Assembly (NCBI GenBank): GCA_016584305.1
Contig: JACEEZ010019855.1
Location: 35,848 to 99,847 of the forward strand
Direction: 5' to 3'
Source of the DNA: Chionoecetes opilio
Lineage: Eukaryota; Arthropoda; Malacostraca; Decapoda; Majidae
Length of the DNA: 64,000 nucleotides
This document shows, piece after piece, positions 34,509 through 47,585 of the stretch; the stretch's first letter is position 1; each line of letters starts with the position of its first letter. The notes under the pieces are model-generated. The model saw nothing but the letters and a program-made list of their open reading frames with translations. It had not been told where the DNA came from and searched no databases. The position numbers were made by a program, and so were the translations under genes.

Positions 34509-35301
34509 ATTCCAAGAAACTATGAAAACACCGTATATAAATACAATTGTATCAAATTAAGTATCAAACTCCCTATTAATAAAGCTTGAGTGAGTTTAAA
34601 TAGAAAATTTCTAACGAAAACAACATTAATACCACATTTTGAATTTCCCTATCAAAAGAAGGGCTGAATAATGTCAATTTTCGACATTTTTTAGCCCTTC
34701 AAAAATACAGTAAAACACTTGAAAAAACTTTTGATTTTGATGGATAGAATTGATACATAAATTTCAATGAAAAATACATATTTTTAAGCTCTTATATTAT
34801 ACAATATAGTTGTGTAAAAGTGCTGAATAATGTCACTTTTGACATTTTTAGGCTTTCAAAAATGCATTAAAATACTTTGAAAAAACGTTGTTAGGAGGAT
34901 TAAATTGATACGTTAATTTCATGAAATCCTATTTTTAGTTCATACATTGTACAAGTAATATTGTTGTAAAGTGCTAATAATGTAAATTTCGACATTTTTT
35001 ACCTTTCAAAAAAAACATTGAAATCTTGGAAAAAACATTGTTTTTAAGATTATAATTGATATCTAAATTTCCCCCCCCCCATGAAAAATACACTATTTTT
35101 AGCTATTATTTTGTAAAATCTGTTGTAGCAAATCTACAAAGCTATTTTAGCTACCTAGATAAGAAATATACTTTCAAATTTTTTTTGTAGAATAAAAAAA
35201 CTCTTCACTGTAACTAGCTAACATCCTTGAAAAACACTACATTTTATTGGTTTTATAGCAATATGATTAGTAAACTACTTGTATATATACCTAACGCTAC
35301 A
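34509..35301. repeat. B block 11, with an inserted C run
   Basis: A complete noisy B block. Units are near 34664, 34821 and about 34973. A run of ten C at 35071-35080 interrupts the conserved word atttcatgaaaaatac. No other copy has it, and it is best read as a sequencing or basecalling fault. Confidence 0.87.
35071..35080. other. C10 run, probable sequencing artefact
   Basis: Ten C replace the single C of aatttcatgaaa, in an otherwise nearly C-poor satellite. Similar isolated homopolymer inserts occur near 45167 (T run), 54950 (C run in a low-complexity insert) and 61781 (C run), all in noisy text. Confidence 0.8.
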
Positions 35302-37034
35302 GTTTACGAGGAACGATGAAAACGCTCTGACAAATATCCATTATATCACATAAATAACCTATTACTCCTCACTTTTATTAGCTTATGTAATGTAAGCTAC
35401 TTATAGGTGCAAATTATTTTAAAAAGAGGATTTTATACTTCAGTTTGTAGGAAAACAGCTATATATCACCGATAACTAGCTAATATCATTGAAAACACTA
35501 CATTTTATGGGTTTATAGCATATGATAAGTAAAACTACTTGTATATATACATAACGTTACCGTTTACAAGAAACTATGAAAACGCTTGCAATATACCGTT
35601 ATATCACAATAATAACCTCTTACTCTTCTATTTATTAGCTTAATGTAATGTAAGCTACTTATAGGTGCATCTTACTCTAAAAAGAGTATTTTATACTTCA
35701 ATTTGTAGGAAAACAGCTATATATCACCGATAACTAGCTAATATCATTGAAAACACTACATTTTATGGGTTTATAGCAATATGATAAGTAAAACTACTTG
35801 TATATATACCATAACGCTACAGTTTACAAGAAACTATGAAAAACGCTTGCAATATACCGTTATATCACAATTAATAACCTCTTACTCTTTTATTTAATAG
35901 CTTAATGTAATGTAAGCTACTTATAGGTGCAAATTATTCTAAAAAGAGGATTTTATACATCAATTTGTAGGAAAACAGCTATATATCACCGACAACAAGC
36001 TAATATCATTGAAAACACTACATTATATGGGTTTATAGCAATTTGATAAGTAAAACTACTTGTATATATACAATAACGCTACAGTTTACAAGAAACTATG
36101 AAAAACGTTTGCAATATACCGTTATATCACAATTAATAACCTCTTACTCTTATATTTAATAGCTTAATGTAATGTAAGCTACTTATAGGTGCAAATTATT
36201 CTAAAAAGAGGACTTTATACTTCAATTTGTAGGAACACTACATTTTATGGGTTTATAGCAATATGATAAGTAAAACTACTTGTATATATACAATAACGTT
36301 ACAGTTTACAAGAAACTATGAAAAACGCTTGCAATATACCGTTATATCACAATAAATAACCTCTTACTCTTAATTTAATAGCTTATGTAATGTAAGCTAC
36401 TTATAGGTGCAAATTATTCTAAAAAGAGGATTTTAATACTTCAATTTGTAGGAAAACAGCTATATATCACCAATAATTAGCTAATATCATTAAAAAACCT
36501 ACATTTATGGTTTATAGCCATATGAAAAGTAAACTACTTGTATATATACAATAACGCTACAGTTTACAAAAACTATGAAAAAACGTTTGCAATATACCGT
36601 TAAAATCACAATTAAAAACCTCTTACTCTTATTTTTAAATTTAGCTTAAATTAATGTAAGCTACTTATAGGTGCAAATTATTCTAAAAGAGGATTTTATA
36701 CTTAAATTTGTAGAAAACAGCTATATATCACCGATAACTAGCTAAAATCATTGAAAACACTCCCATTTTAATGGGTTTATAGCAATATGATAAGTAAAAC
36801 TACTTGTATATATACAATAACGTTTTCAGTTTACAAGAAACTATGAAAAACGTTTGCAATATACCGTTATATCACAATTATAACCTCTTTACTCTTATAT
36901 TTAATAGCTTAATGAAATGTAAGCTACTTATAGGTGCAAATTATTCAAAAAAGAGGATTTTATACTTCAATTTGTAGGAAACAGCTATATATCCCCGATA
37001 ACTACTAATATCTTGAAAACACTACTTTTATGGT
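35302..37034. repeat. A-monomer array, at least 7 monomers, cut by an N
   Basis: Monomers start at 35302, about 35562, 35822, 36084, 36304, 36562 and 36829. The order is a1-a2-a3-a4(deleted)-a7-a4-a4, the same as the first seven of the array at 26881-29750. The a4 at 36084 carries the same 41-bp deletion (junction 36233/36234). By that comparison, roughly four monomers and the front of a B block are lost at the N. 35390-36350 is clean, so the deletion is not read noise. Confidence 0.92.
35822..36083. repeat. Reference monomer a3
   Basis: 262 bases. Diagnostic words are cacaattaataacc, actcttttatttaatag, atacatcaatttg, accgacaacaagc, cattatatggg and caatttgataag. Confidence 0.94.
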
Positions 37035-37035
37035 N
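37035..37035. other. Single N, assembly join
   Basis: The left side is inside an a4-type monomer (ttttatggt). The right side is inside unit 1 of a B'-type block (atacataatttcatgaaaat). This order is never seen elsewhere, because every other B follows an a9. The join is therefore between non-adjacent sequences. Confidence 0.88.
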
Positions 37036-37562
37036 ATACATAATTTCATGAAAATACATATTTTAAGTCTTATATTATAAATATAGTTGGTAAAAGTGCT
37101 GAATAATATCAAATTTTGACAATTTTTAAGGCTTTCAAAAATGCATTAAAATACTTGAAAAAACGTTGTTTGAGGATTAAAATGATACTTAAATTTTATG
37201 AAAATGCATATTTTTAGCTCATAACATTGTAAGATATAGTTGTGTAAAAGTGCTGAATATGTCAATTTCGACATTTTTAGCCTTTCAAAAAAAACATTGA
37301 AATACTTGAAAAAACATTGTCTTAAGATTAAAATTGATATCTAAATTTCATGAAAAATACATATTTTAGCTATTAATTTTGTAAAATATAGTTGTAGCAA
37401 ATATCAAAAGCTATTAGCTACATATATAAGAAATATACTTCAATTTGTAGAAAAAAAAAACTCTTCACTGATAACTAGCTAAAATCATTGAAAACACTAC
37501 ATTTTAAGGGTTTATAGCCATATGATAAGTAAAACTACTTGTATATATACAATAACGCTACA
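37036..37562. repeat. B' block, left part missing
   Basis: Begins inside unit 1 and keeps units 2 and 3 and the right arm. It carries B' markers: attgtaagatatagttg instead of attgtaaagtatag, cattgtcttaag instead of cattgttttaag, and a right arm ending ttaagggtttatagccatat. Its missing start fits the N at 37035. Confidence 0.85.
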
Positions 37563-38346
37563 GTTTACAAGAAACTATGAAAAACACTTGCAATATACCG
37601 TTATATGACAATAAATAACCTCTACTCTCTATTTAATAGCTTAATGTAATGTAAGCTACTTATAGGTGCAAATTTTTCTTAAAAGAGGATTTTATACCTC
37701 AATTTGTAGGAAAACAGTTATATATCACCGATAACTAGCTAATATCATTGAAAACACAACATTTTATGGGTTTATAGCAATATGATAAGTAAAACTACTT
37801 GTATATATACAATAACGTTACAGTTTACAAGAAACTATGAAAAATGCTTGCAATATACCGTTATATCACAATAAATAACCTCTTACTCTTCAATTTAGTA
37901 GCTTAATGTAATGTAAGCTACTTATAGGTGCATCTTACTCTAAAAAGAGGATTTTATACTTCAATTTGTAGGAAAACAGCTATATATCACCGATAACTAG
38001 CTAATATCATTGAAAACACTACATTTTATGGGTTTATAGCAATATGATAAGTAAAACTACTTGTATATATACAATAACGTTACAGTTTACAAGAAACTAT
38101 GAAAAACGCTTGCAATATACCGTTATATCACAATAAATAACCTATTACTCTTCTATTTATTAGCTTAATGTAATGTAAGCTACTTATAGGTGCAAATTAT
38201 TCTAAAAAAAGGATTGTATACTTCAATTTGTAGGAAAACAGCTATATATCACCGATAACTAGCTAAAATCATTGAAAAGAACACATTTTGAGGGTATAAA
38301 GCATTATCATAAGGTAAATTCCTTCTATTAATTATATAACACAACA
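37563..38346. repeat. A-monomer array, 3 monomers, B' type
   Basis: Monomers start at 37563, 37823 and 38085. The first is a form seen only beside B' (aaaaacacttgc, tttttcttaaaagagg, acctcaatttg, cagttatatatc). The second has the a2 word catcttactc but aaagaggatt instead of aaagagtatt. The third is a9-like and precedes B' block 13. The text is clean. Confidence 0.9.
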
Positions 38347-39124
38347 ATTAACAAGAAACTATGAAAAACACGTATAATATACAATTGTATCACAATATAG
38401 TCTCAAACTCCTATTATAAGCTTAGAGTAGTTTAAAATAGAAATTTCTAACCAAAACAACTATAATACCACATTTTGAATTTCTCTCTCAAAAAAAGGGC
38501 TGAATAATGTCAATTTTCGACATTTTTTAGTCCTTCATAAATACATTAAAACACTTGAAAAAACGTTGTTTTTATGAATAAAATTGATACATAAATTTCA
38601 TGAAAAAGTCATTTTTTAAGCTCTTAATATTATAAAATATATTTGTGTAAAAGTGCTGAATGATGTCAAATTTAGACATTTTTAAGGCTTTCATAAATGC
38701 ATTAAATACTTGAAAAAACGTTGTTTTGAGGATTAAAATTGATACTTAAATTTCATGAAAATGCATATTTTTAGCTCATAACATTGTAAGATATAGTTGT
38801 GTAAAAGTGCTGAATAATGTCAAATTTCGACATTTTTTAGCCTTTCAAAAAAACATTGAAATACTTGAAAAAACATTGTCTTAAGATTAAAATTGATATC
38901 TAAATTTCATGAAAAATACATATTTTTAGCTATTAATTTTGTAAAATATAGTTGTAGCAAATATCAAAAGCTATTTAGCTACATATATAAAGAAATATAC
39001 TTCAATTTGTAGAAAAAAACAACTCTTCACTGATAACTAGCTAAAATCATTGAAAACACTACATTTTAAGGGTTTATAGCCATATGATAAGTAAAACTAC
39101 TTGTATATATACAATAACGCTACA
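38347..39124. repeat. B' block 13, reference copy of the subfamily
   Basis: A clean 778-base block with the markers agtctcaaactcc, gcttagagtag, aaccaaaacaactataat, tagtccttcataaatac, gttgtttttatgaat, attgtaagatatag and cattgtcttaag. Units are near 38500, 38656 and 38810. The unit 1 inverted repeat is weakened because gggct now faces agtcc. The unit 2 dyad here reads gtcaaatttagac, which breaks the palindrome. Confidence 0.92.
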
Positions 39125-39652
39125 GTTTACAAGAAACTATGTAAAACACTTGCAATATACCGTTATATCACAATAAATAACCTCTTATTCTTCTATTTAA
39201 TAGCTTAATGTAATGTAAGCTACTTATAGGTGCAAATTTTTCTTAAAAGAGGATTTTATACCTCAATTTGTAGGAAAACAGTTATATATCACCGATAACT
39301 AGCTAATATCATTGAAAACACTACATTTTATGGGTTTATAGCAATATGATAAGTAAAACTACTTGTATATATACAATAACGCAACAGTTTACAAGAAACT
39401 ATGAAAAACGCTTGCAATATACCGTTATATAACAATAAATAACCTATTACTCTTCTATTTATAAGCTTAATGTAATGTAAGCTACTTATAGGTGCAAATT
39501 ATTCTAAAAAAAGGATTGTATACTTCAATTTTGTTCAGGAAAACTGCTATAGTATCATCGATAACTAGCTAAAATCAATTGAAAAGAACACATTTGAGGG
39601 TATTACAGCATATCATAAGGTAAATTCCCTCTATTAATTTATATAACACAAC
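39125..39652. repeat. A-monomer array, 2 monomers
   Basis: Monomers start at 39125 and 39387. The first is the B'-associated form (gtaaaacacttgc, cttaaaagagg, acctcaatttg). The second is a9-like. With B' block 13 this gives one of the shortest higher-order repeats in the window, about 1.3 kb. Confidence 0.9.
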
Positions 39653-40431
39653 ATTAACAAGAAACTATGAAAAACCACTTATAATATACAAATGTATCAC
39701 AATATGAGTCTCAAACTCCTATTCCTTAAGCTTTACGTAGTTTAAAATAAGAAATTTTCTAACGAAAACAACTATATACCCATTTTGAATTTCTCTATCA
39801 AAAAAAAAAGTCTGGAATAATGCCAATTTTCGACATTTTTTAGCCATTCAAAAATACATGAACACACTTGAAAAAAACGTTATTTTGATGAATAAATTGA
39901 TACATAAATTTCATGAAAATACATATTTTTATAGCTCTTAATATTTTAAAATATAGTTGTGTAAAAGTGCTGATAATGTCCAATATTTTGCCATTTTTAA
40001 GGCTTTTCAAAAAATGCATTAAATATCTTGAAAAAACGTTGTTTTGAGGATTAAAAATTGATACTTTAAATTTCATGAAAAATGCATATTTTTTTGCTCC
40101 ATAACATTGTAGAAGTATAGTTGTTTAAAAGTGCTGAAAAAATGTCACATTCGACCTTTTTTAGCCTTTTCAAAAAAACATTGAATTCTTGAAAAAACAT
40201 TGTTTTAAGATTAAATTGATATCTAAATTTCATGAAAATCATATTTGTTTAGCTATTATTTTGTAAATAATAGTTGTAGCACATAGCCAAAGCTAATTTA
40301 GCTACCTATTAAAGAAATATACTTAATTGTAGAAAAAAAACAACTCTTCACTGATAACTAGCTAACATTACATTTATGGTTTTATAGCATATGATTAGTA
40401 CAACTACTTGTACTATATACAATAACGCTAC
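39653..40431. repeat. B block 14, apparent B'/B recombinant
   Basis: The left part has B' markers (tgagtctcaaactcc, ttacgtagttt, aacaactatata). From unit 1 onward it has B markers (ttattttgatgaataaa, attgtagaagtatag, gttttaagat, and a right arm with atgattagta). The right arm also lacks about 14 bases between ctaacat and tacattt. The text is noisy, but the markers agree as two blocks rather than being scattered. Confidence 0.75.
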
Positions 40432-43312
40432 GTTTACAGAAACTAGGAAAAACGCTGCAATATACTTATTATATCACAATAATAACCTATTACTCCCTCA
40501 ATTTATTAGCTTAATGAATGTAAGCTACTTATAGGTGCAAATTATTTTAAAAAGAGGATTTTATACTTCAGTTTTTGTAGGAAACAAGCTATATATCACC
40601 GATAACTAGCTAATATCTTGAAAAACACTACCAATTTTAATATGTTTATAGCATATGATAGTAAAACTACTTGTAATATATACAATAACGTTACGTTTAC
40701 AAAAACTATGAAAAACGCTTGCAATATACCGTTATATCCATAATAACCTCTTACTCTTCTATTTATTAGCTTAAGGTTAATTGTAAGCTCTTATAGTGCA
40801 TCTTACTCTAAAAAAAGTTATTTATACTTCAATTTGGTAGGAAAACGCTAATATCACCGATAACTAGCTAATATCATTGAAACCACTACATTTTAATGGT
40901 TTATAGCAATTGATAAGTAAACTATCTTGTATATTATAACCATAACGCTACAGTTTACAAGAAAACTACTGAAAAACGCTTGGTGCTATATTACCGTTTT
41001 TCACAATTAATAACTCTCTTACTCTTTTATTTAATAGCTTAATGTAATGTGAAGCTACTTATAGGTGCAAATTATTCTAAAAAGAGGATTTTATACTTCA
41101 ATTTGTAGGAAACAGCTATATATCACCGATAACAAGCTAATATCATTGAAAACACTACATTTATGGGTTTATAGCAATTGATAAGTAAACTACTTGTATA
41201 TATACAATAACGCTACAGTTTACAAGAAACTATGAAAAAACGCTTGCAATATACCGTTATATCACAATAAATAACCTCTTACTCTTCTATTTATTAGCTT
41301 AATGTAATGTAAGCTACTTATAGGTGCAATTATTTTAAAAAGAGGATTTTATACTTCAATTTGTAGGAAAACAGCTATTATCACCGTAACTAGCTAATAT
41401 CATTGAAAACACTACATTTTATGGTTTATAGCAATATGATAAGTAAAATACTTGTATATATACAATAAGTTACAGTTTACAAGAAACTATGAAAACGCTT
41501 GCAATATACCGTTATATCACAATAATAACCTCTTACTCTTTATTTAATAGCTTATTGTAATGTAAGCTATTATAGGTGCAAATTATTCTAAAAAGAGGAT
41601 TTTATACTTCAATTTGTAGGAAAACAGCTATATATCACCGATAACTAGCTAATATCATTGAAAACACTACATTTTATGGGTTTATAGCAATATGATAAGT
41701 AAAACTACTTGTATATATACAATAACGCTACAGTTTACAAGAAACTATAAAAAACGCTTGCAATATACCGTTATATCACAATAAATAACCTCTTACTCTT
41801 CTATTTATAGCTTAATGTAATGTAAGCTACTTATAGGTGCATCTTACTCTAAAAAGAGTATTTTATACTTCAATTTGTAGGAAACAGCTATATATCACCA
41901 TAACTAGCTAATATCATTGAAAACACTACATTTTATGGGTTTATAGCAATATGATAAGTAAAACTACTTGTATATATACCATAACGCTACAGTTTACAAG
42001 AAACTATGAAAAACGCTTGCAATATACCGTTATATCACAATTAATAACCTCTTACTCTTTTATTTAATAGCTTAATGTAATGTAAGCTACTTATAGGTGC
42101 AAATTATTCTAAAAAGAGGATTTTATACATCAATTTGTAGGAAAACAGCTATATATCACCGACAACAAGCTAATATCATTGAAAACACTACATTATATGG
42201 GTTTATAGCAATTTGATAAGTAAAACTACTTGTATATATACAATAACGCTACAGTTTACAAGAACTATGAAAAACGTTTGCAATAACCGTTATATCACAA
42301 TTAATAACCTCTTACTCTTATATTTAATAGCTTAATGTAATGTAAGCTACTTATAGGTGCAAATTATTCTAAAAAGAGGATTTTATACTTCAATTTGTAG
42401 GAAAACAGCTATATATCACCGATAACTAGCTAATATCATTGAAAACACTACATTTTATGGGTTTATAGCAATATGATAAGTAAAACTACTTGTATATATA
42501 CAATAACGCTTCAGTTTACAAGAAACTATGAAAAACGCTTGCAATATACCGTTATATCACAATAAATAACCTATTACTCTTCTATTTATTAGCTTAATGT
42601 AATGTAAGCTACTTATAGGTGCAAATTATTTTAAAAAGAGGATTTTATACTCCAATTTGTAGGAAAACAGCTATATATCACCAATAACAAGCTAATATCA
42701 TTGAAAACACTACATTTTATGGGTTTATAGCAATATGATAAATAAAATTACTTTTATATATACAATACAGCTACAGTTTGCAAGAAACAATGAAAAACGC
42801 TTGCAATATACAGTTATATCACAATAAATAACCTCTTACTCTTCTATTTAATAGCTTATTGTAATGTAAGCTACATATAGGTGCAAATTATTCTAAAGAG
42901 AGGATTTTATACTTCAATTTGTAGGAAAACAGCTATATATCACCGATAACTAGCTAATATCATTGAAAACACAACATTTTATGGGTTTATAGCAATATGA
43001 TAAGTAAAACTACTTGTTCAATACTACCTATGTATACCTACAATACAATAACGTTACAGTTTACAAGAAACTATGAAAACCGCTTGCAATATACCGTTAT
43101 ATCACAATAAATAACCTCTTACTCTTATATGTAATAGCTTATTGTAATGTAAGCTACTTATAGGTGCAAATTCTAAAAGAGATTTTATACTTCAATTTGT
43201 GGGAAAACAGCTATATATCCCCCGAAAAACCTAGCAAAAATCATTGAAAAGAACCTTTGGGGGTAGAAAGCATTATCATAGGTAAATTCCTTTATTAATG
43301 ATTAACACAACA
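40432..43312. repeat. A-monomer array, 11 monomers, with a 21-bp insertion in a6
   Basis: Monomers start at 40432, 40695, 40953, 41218, 41475, 41733, 41992, 42254, 42514, 42776 and 43059. The order is a1-a2-a3, an a5-like and an a7-like monomer, then a2-a3-a4-a5-a6-a7/a9. The a6 monomer at 42776 is 283 bases because 21 extra bases break its palindrome near 43017-43045. The last monomer begins as a7 and ends as a9. Most of 41050-43150 is clean. Confidence 0.88.
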
Positions 43313-44074
43313 TTAACAAAAAAAACTATAAAAACACGTATAATATACAATTTATCCAATATAGAGTATAAAACTCTTTATAAGCTTGGAGTATTTTAAA
43401 ATAGAAATTTCTAACGAAAAAACATTAATACCACATTTTGAATTTCTCTATAAAAAAAGGGTGAAAATGTCAATTTTTGACATTTTTTTTTGCCCTTCAA
43501 AAATACATTAAAAACACGAAAAAAAAGTTTTTTGATGAATAAAAAAGATACATATATTTTTAGAAAAAATACATATTTTAAGCTCTTTTAAAATTTAAAA
43601 TATGTTTTGTAAAAGTGCTAATAATGTAAAATTTTGACATTTTTAAAAGGGTTTCAAAAAAGCATTAAAATACTGAAAAAAAAGTTGTTTTTTAGGATTA
43701 AATTTAACTTAAATTTTATGAAAATGCATAAATTTTTAGCTCATAACATTGAAAGTATAGTTGTGTAAAAGTGCTAATAAATTTAAATTTCGGGCTTTTT
43801 AACCTTTTTAAAAAAACTGAAATACTTGAAAAAAAATTGTTTTAAGATTAAAAATTGATTCAATTTCATGAAAAATAATATTTTAGTATTAATTTTGTAA
43901 AATATAGTTTTTAGCAAAATCCAAAACTATTTACTACATTTAAAGAAAAACTTCAATTTTTAGAAAAAAACAAATCTTCACTGATAACTAGTAACACATT
44001 TAAAAAACTAATTTTAGGTTTTTTTACAATAGATTAGTAAAACTACTTGTATATATAAAAAAAAAAAACCTACA
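43313..44074. repeat. B block 15, A/T-biased copy
   Basis: A complete B block by order of elements, but with many A and T runs and lost C and G (for example attttgacatttttaaaagg and atttcgggctttttaacc). The bias covers about 43150-44150 and stops abruptly, as in 5390-6354. It looks like a local consensus problem rather than sequence evolution. Confidence 0.8.
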
Positions 44075-44597
44075 GTTTTTAAAAAAACTATGAAAAACGC
44101 TTGCAATTAAACCCTTATTCACAATAAAAAACCTATTACCCTCAATTTATTGCTTAATGTAATGTAAGCTACTTATAGGTGCAAATTATTTTAAAAAGAG
44201 GATTTTATACTTCAGTTTGTAGGAAAACAGCTATATATCACCGATAACTAGCTAATATCATTGAAAACACTACATTTTATGGGTTTATAGCAATATGATA
44301 AGTAAAACTACTTGTATATATACAATAACGTTACAGTTTACAAGAAACTATGAAAAACGCTGGCAATATACCGTTATATAACAATAAATAACCTATTACT
44401 CTTCTATTTATAAGCTTAATGTAATGTAAGCTACTTATAGGTGCAAATTATTCTAAAAAAAGGATTGTATACTTCAATTTGTAGGAAAACAGGTATATAT
44501 CACCGATAACTAGCTAAAATCATTGAAAAGAACACATTTTGAGGGTATAAAGCATTATCATAAGGTAAATTCCTTCTATTGATTATATAACACAACA
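44075..44597. repeat. A-monomer array, 2 monomers
   Basis: Monomers start at 44075 (a1: acttcagtttg) and 44336 (a9: gctggcaatataccg, gaaaagaacac). The a1 is joined directly to a9, so a2-a8 are missing. The second monomer is clean and exactly 262 bases. Confidence 0.9.
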
Positions 44598-45396
44598 ATT
44601 AACAAGAAACTATGAAAAACACGTATAATATACAATTGTATCACAATATAGTCTCAAACTCCTATTATAAGCTTAGAGTAGTTTAAAATAGAAATTTCTA
44701 ACCAAAACAACTATAATACCACATTTTGAATTTCTCTCTCAAAAAAAGGGCTGAATAATGTCAATTTTCGACATTTTTTAGTCCTTCATAAATACATTAA
44801 AACACTTGAAAAAACGTTGTTTTTATGAATAAAATTGATACATAAATTTCATGAAAAATACATATTTTAAGCTCTTAATATTAAAAAAAAAAGTTGTGTA
44901 AAAGTGCAGAATAATGTCAAATTTTGACATTTTTAAGGCTTTCAAAAATGCATTAAATACTTGAAAAAACGTTGTTTTGAGGATTAAAATTGATACTTAA
45001 ATTTCATGAAAATGCATATTTTTTGCTCATAACATTGTAAGATATCGTTATGTAAAAGCGCCTGAATAATGCTCAAATTCGAATCTTTTTAGCCTCTTCA
45101 AAAAAACATTCGAAAACATGAAAAAAACATTGTCTTAAGATTAAATTGATATCTAAATTTCATGGGAAATTTTTTTTTTTTTCAGCTATTATTTTGTAAA
45201 AATTTATAGTTGTAGCAAATATCAAAAAGCTTTTTTGTTAGCGTTACATATATAAGAAATATACCTTCAATTTGTAGAAAAAAAAAACTCTTCATGATAA
45301 CTAGCTAAAATCATTGAAAACACTACATTTAAGGGTTTAAGCCATATGATAAGTAAAACTACTTGTTATATATTACAAATCCCAAACGCTTATACA
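44598..45396. repeat. B' block 16
   Basis: Carries the full B' marker set (agtctcaaactcc, gcttagagtag, aaccaaaacaactataat, gtccttcataaatac, attgtaagatatcg, ttaagcc near the right end). It is clean to about 45030, then noisy with a T run near 45167. This is the second clean copy of the B' left half, 6.2 kb from block 13. Confidence 0.9.
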
Positions 45397-47323
45397 GTTA
45401 CAAGAAAATATGAAAAAACGCTTTGCGGAAATATACCCGTTATAATCACAATAAATAACCTATTACTCTTCTATTAATAGCTTAATTTGTAATTGTAAGC
45501 TACCCTATATGTGCAACTTATTTAAAAAAGAGCGGATTTATACTTCAGTTTGTAGGAAAAACAGCTATAGATCACCGCATAACTAGCTAATATCATTTGA
45601 AAACCACTACATTTTATGGGTTTATAGCAATAGATAAGTAAAAACTACTTGTATATATACAATAACGTTACAGTTTACAAGAAACTAATGGAAAACGCTT
45701 GCAATCTACCGTATATCACAAATAAATAACCTCTACTCGTCTATTTATAGCTTAATGTAATGTAAGCTACTTAATAGTGCCATATTACTCCTAAAAGAGT
45801 ATTTATACTTCAATTTGTAGGAAAACAGCTATATATCACCGATAACTAGCTACATATCATTGAAAAACACTACCATTTATGGGCTTATAGAAATATGATA
45901 AGTAAAACTACTTGTATATATACCATAACGCTACAGTTTACAAGAAAAAACTATGAAAAACGCTCTGCAATATACCGTTATATCACAATTAATAACCTCT
46001 ACTCTTTTATTTAATGCTTAATGAATGAAGCGTATTATAGGTGCAAAATTATTTCTAAAAAGAGGATTTATACATCAATTTGTAGGAAAACAGCTATATA
46101 TCACCGACAACAAGCTAATATCATTGGAAAACCACGACATTATATGGGTATTAGAGCAATTTGATAAGTAAAACTACTGTTGTATAATACAATTAACGCT
46201 ACAGGTTACACGAAACTATGAAAAACGCTATCGTTCTGCAATCTATACCGTTATATCAAATTAAATAAACCCTCTTCTCTTATATTTAATAGCTGAATGT
46301 AACTGATGTAAGCTACTTATAGTGCAAATTATTTAAAGAGGATTTTATACGTTCAATTTGATAGGAAAACAGCTATATATCACCGATAACTAGCTAATCA
46401 TCCATTGGAAAACACAACATTTTATGGGCTTTATAAGCAATATGATAAGTAAAAAAATCACTTTGTACTATATAAATACGCTTCAGTTTACAAGAAAAAA
46501 ACTATTGAAAAACGGCTTGCAATATACCGTTATATCACAATAACTAACCTATTACTCTTTATATTTATAGCTTAATGTAATGTAAGCTACTTATAGGTGC
46601 AAATTATTTTAAAAAGAAGGATTTCTTACTCCAATTTGTAGGAAAACAGCTATATATCACCAATAACTAGCTTAATATCATTGAAAAACTACATTTTATG
46701 GGTTTATAGCAATTATATAATAAAATTACTTTTATATATTACAATACAGCTACAGTTGCAAGAAACAATGGAAAAAAACGCCACTGCCAATATACAGTTA
46801 TAATCACAATAAATAACTCTTAATCGTTCTATTTAATAGCTTATTGAATGTAAGCTACATATAGGTGCAAATTATTCTAAAGAGAGGATTTTATACTTCA
46901 AAATTTGTAGGACAAACAGCTATATATCACCGATCCAACTAGCCTAATATCATTGAAAACACAACATTTTATGGGTTTTTTATAAGCAATATTGATAAGT
47001 AAAACTACTTGTTCAATTTACTCACCTAGTATAACCATACAATACAATAACGTTACAGTTACAAGAACACTATGAAAAACCTGCTTGCAATATACCTTTA
47101 ATATCACAATAAATAACCCTCTTACTCTTACTATTTAATAGCTTATTGTAATGTAAGCTACTTATAGGTGCAAATTATTCTAAAAAGAGGATTTTATACT
47201 TCAATTTGTAGGAAACAGCTATATATCACCAATAATTAGCTAATATCATTAAAAACACTACATTTTATGGGTTTATAGCAATATGATAAGTAAAACTACT
47301 TGTATATATACAATAACGCTACA

Positions 47324-47585
47324 GTTTACAAGAAACTATGAAAAACGCTTGCAATATACAGTTATATCACAATAAATAACCTCTTACTCTTCTATTTAAT
47401 AGCTTTATGTAATGTAAGCTACTTATAGGTGCAAATTATTCTAAAAAGAGGATTTTATACTTTAATTTGTAGGAAAACAGCTATATATCACCGATAACTA
47501 GCTAATATCATTGCAAACACAACATTTTATAGGTTTATAGCAATATGATAAGTAAAACTACTTGTATATATACAATAACGCTACA
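47324..47585. repeat. Reference monomer a8
   Basis: 262 bases. Diagnostic words are atacagttat, tagctttatgtaatg, atactttaatttg, cattgcaaacacaac and ttttataggttt. The tagcttt form puts one mismatch in the hairpin arm. Confidence 0.95.

Noticed and set aside
35071..35080. C10 run as a functional or structured element
   Set aside because: Unique among 22 B blocks, in noisy text, replacing a single conserved C. A basecalling fault is far more likely.
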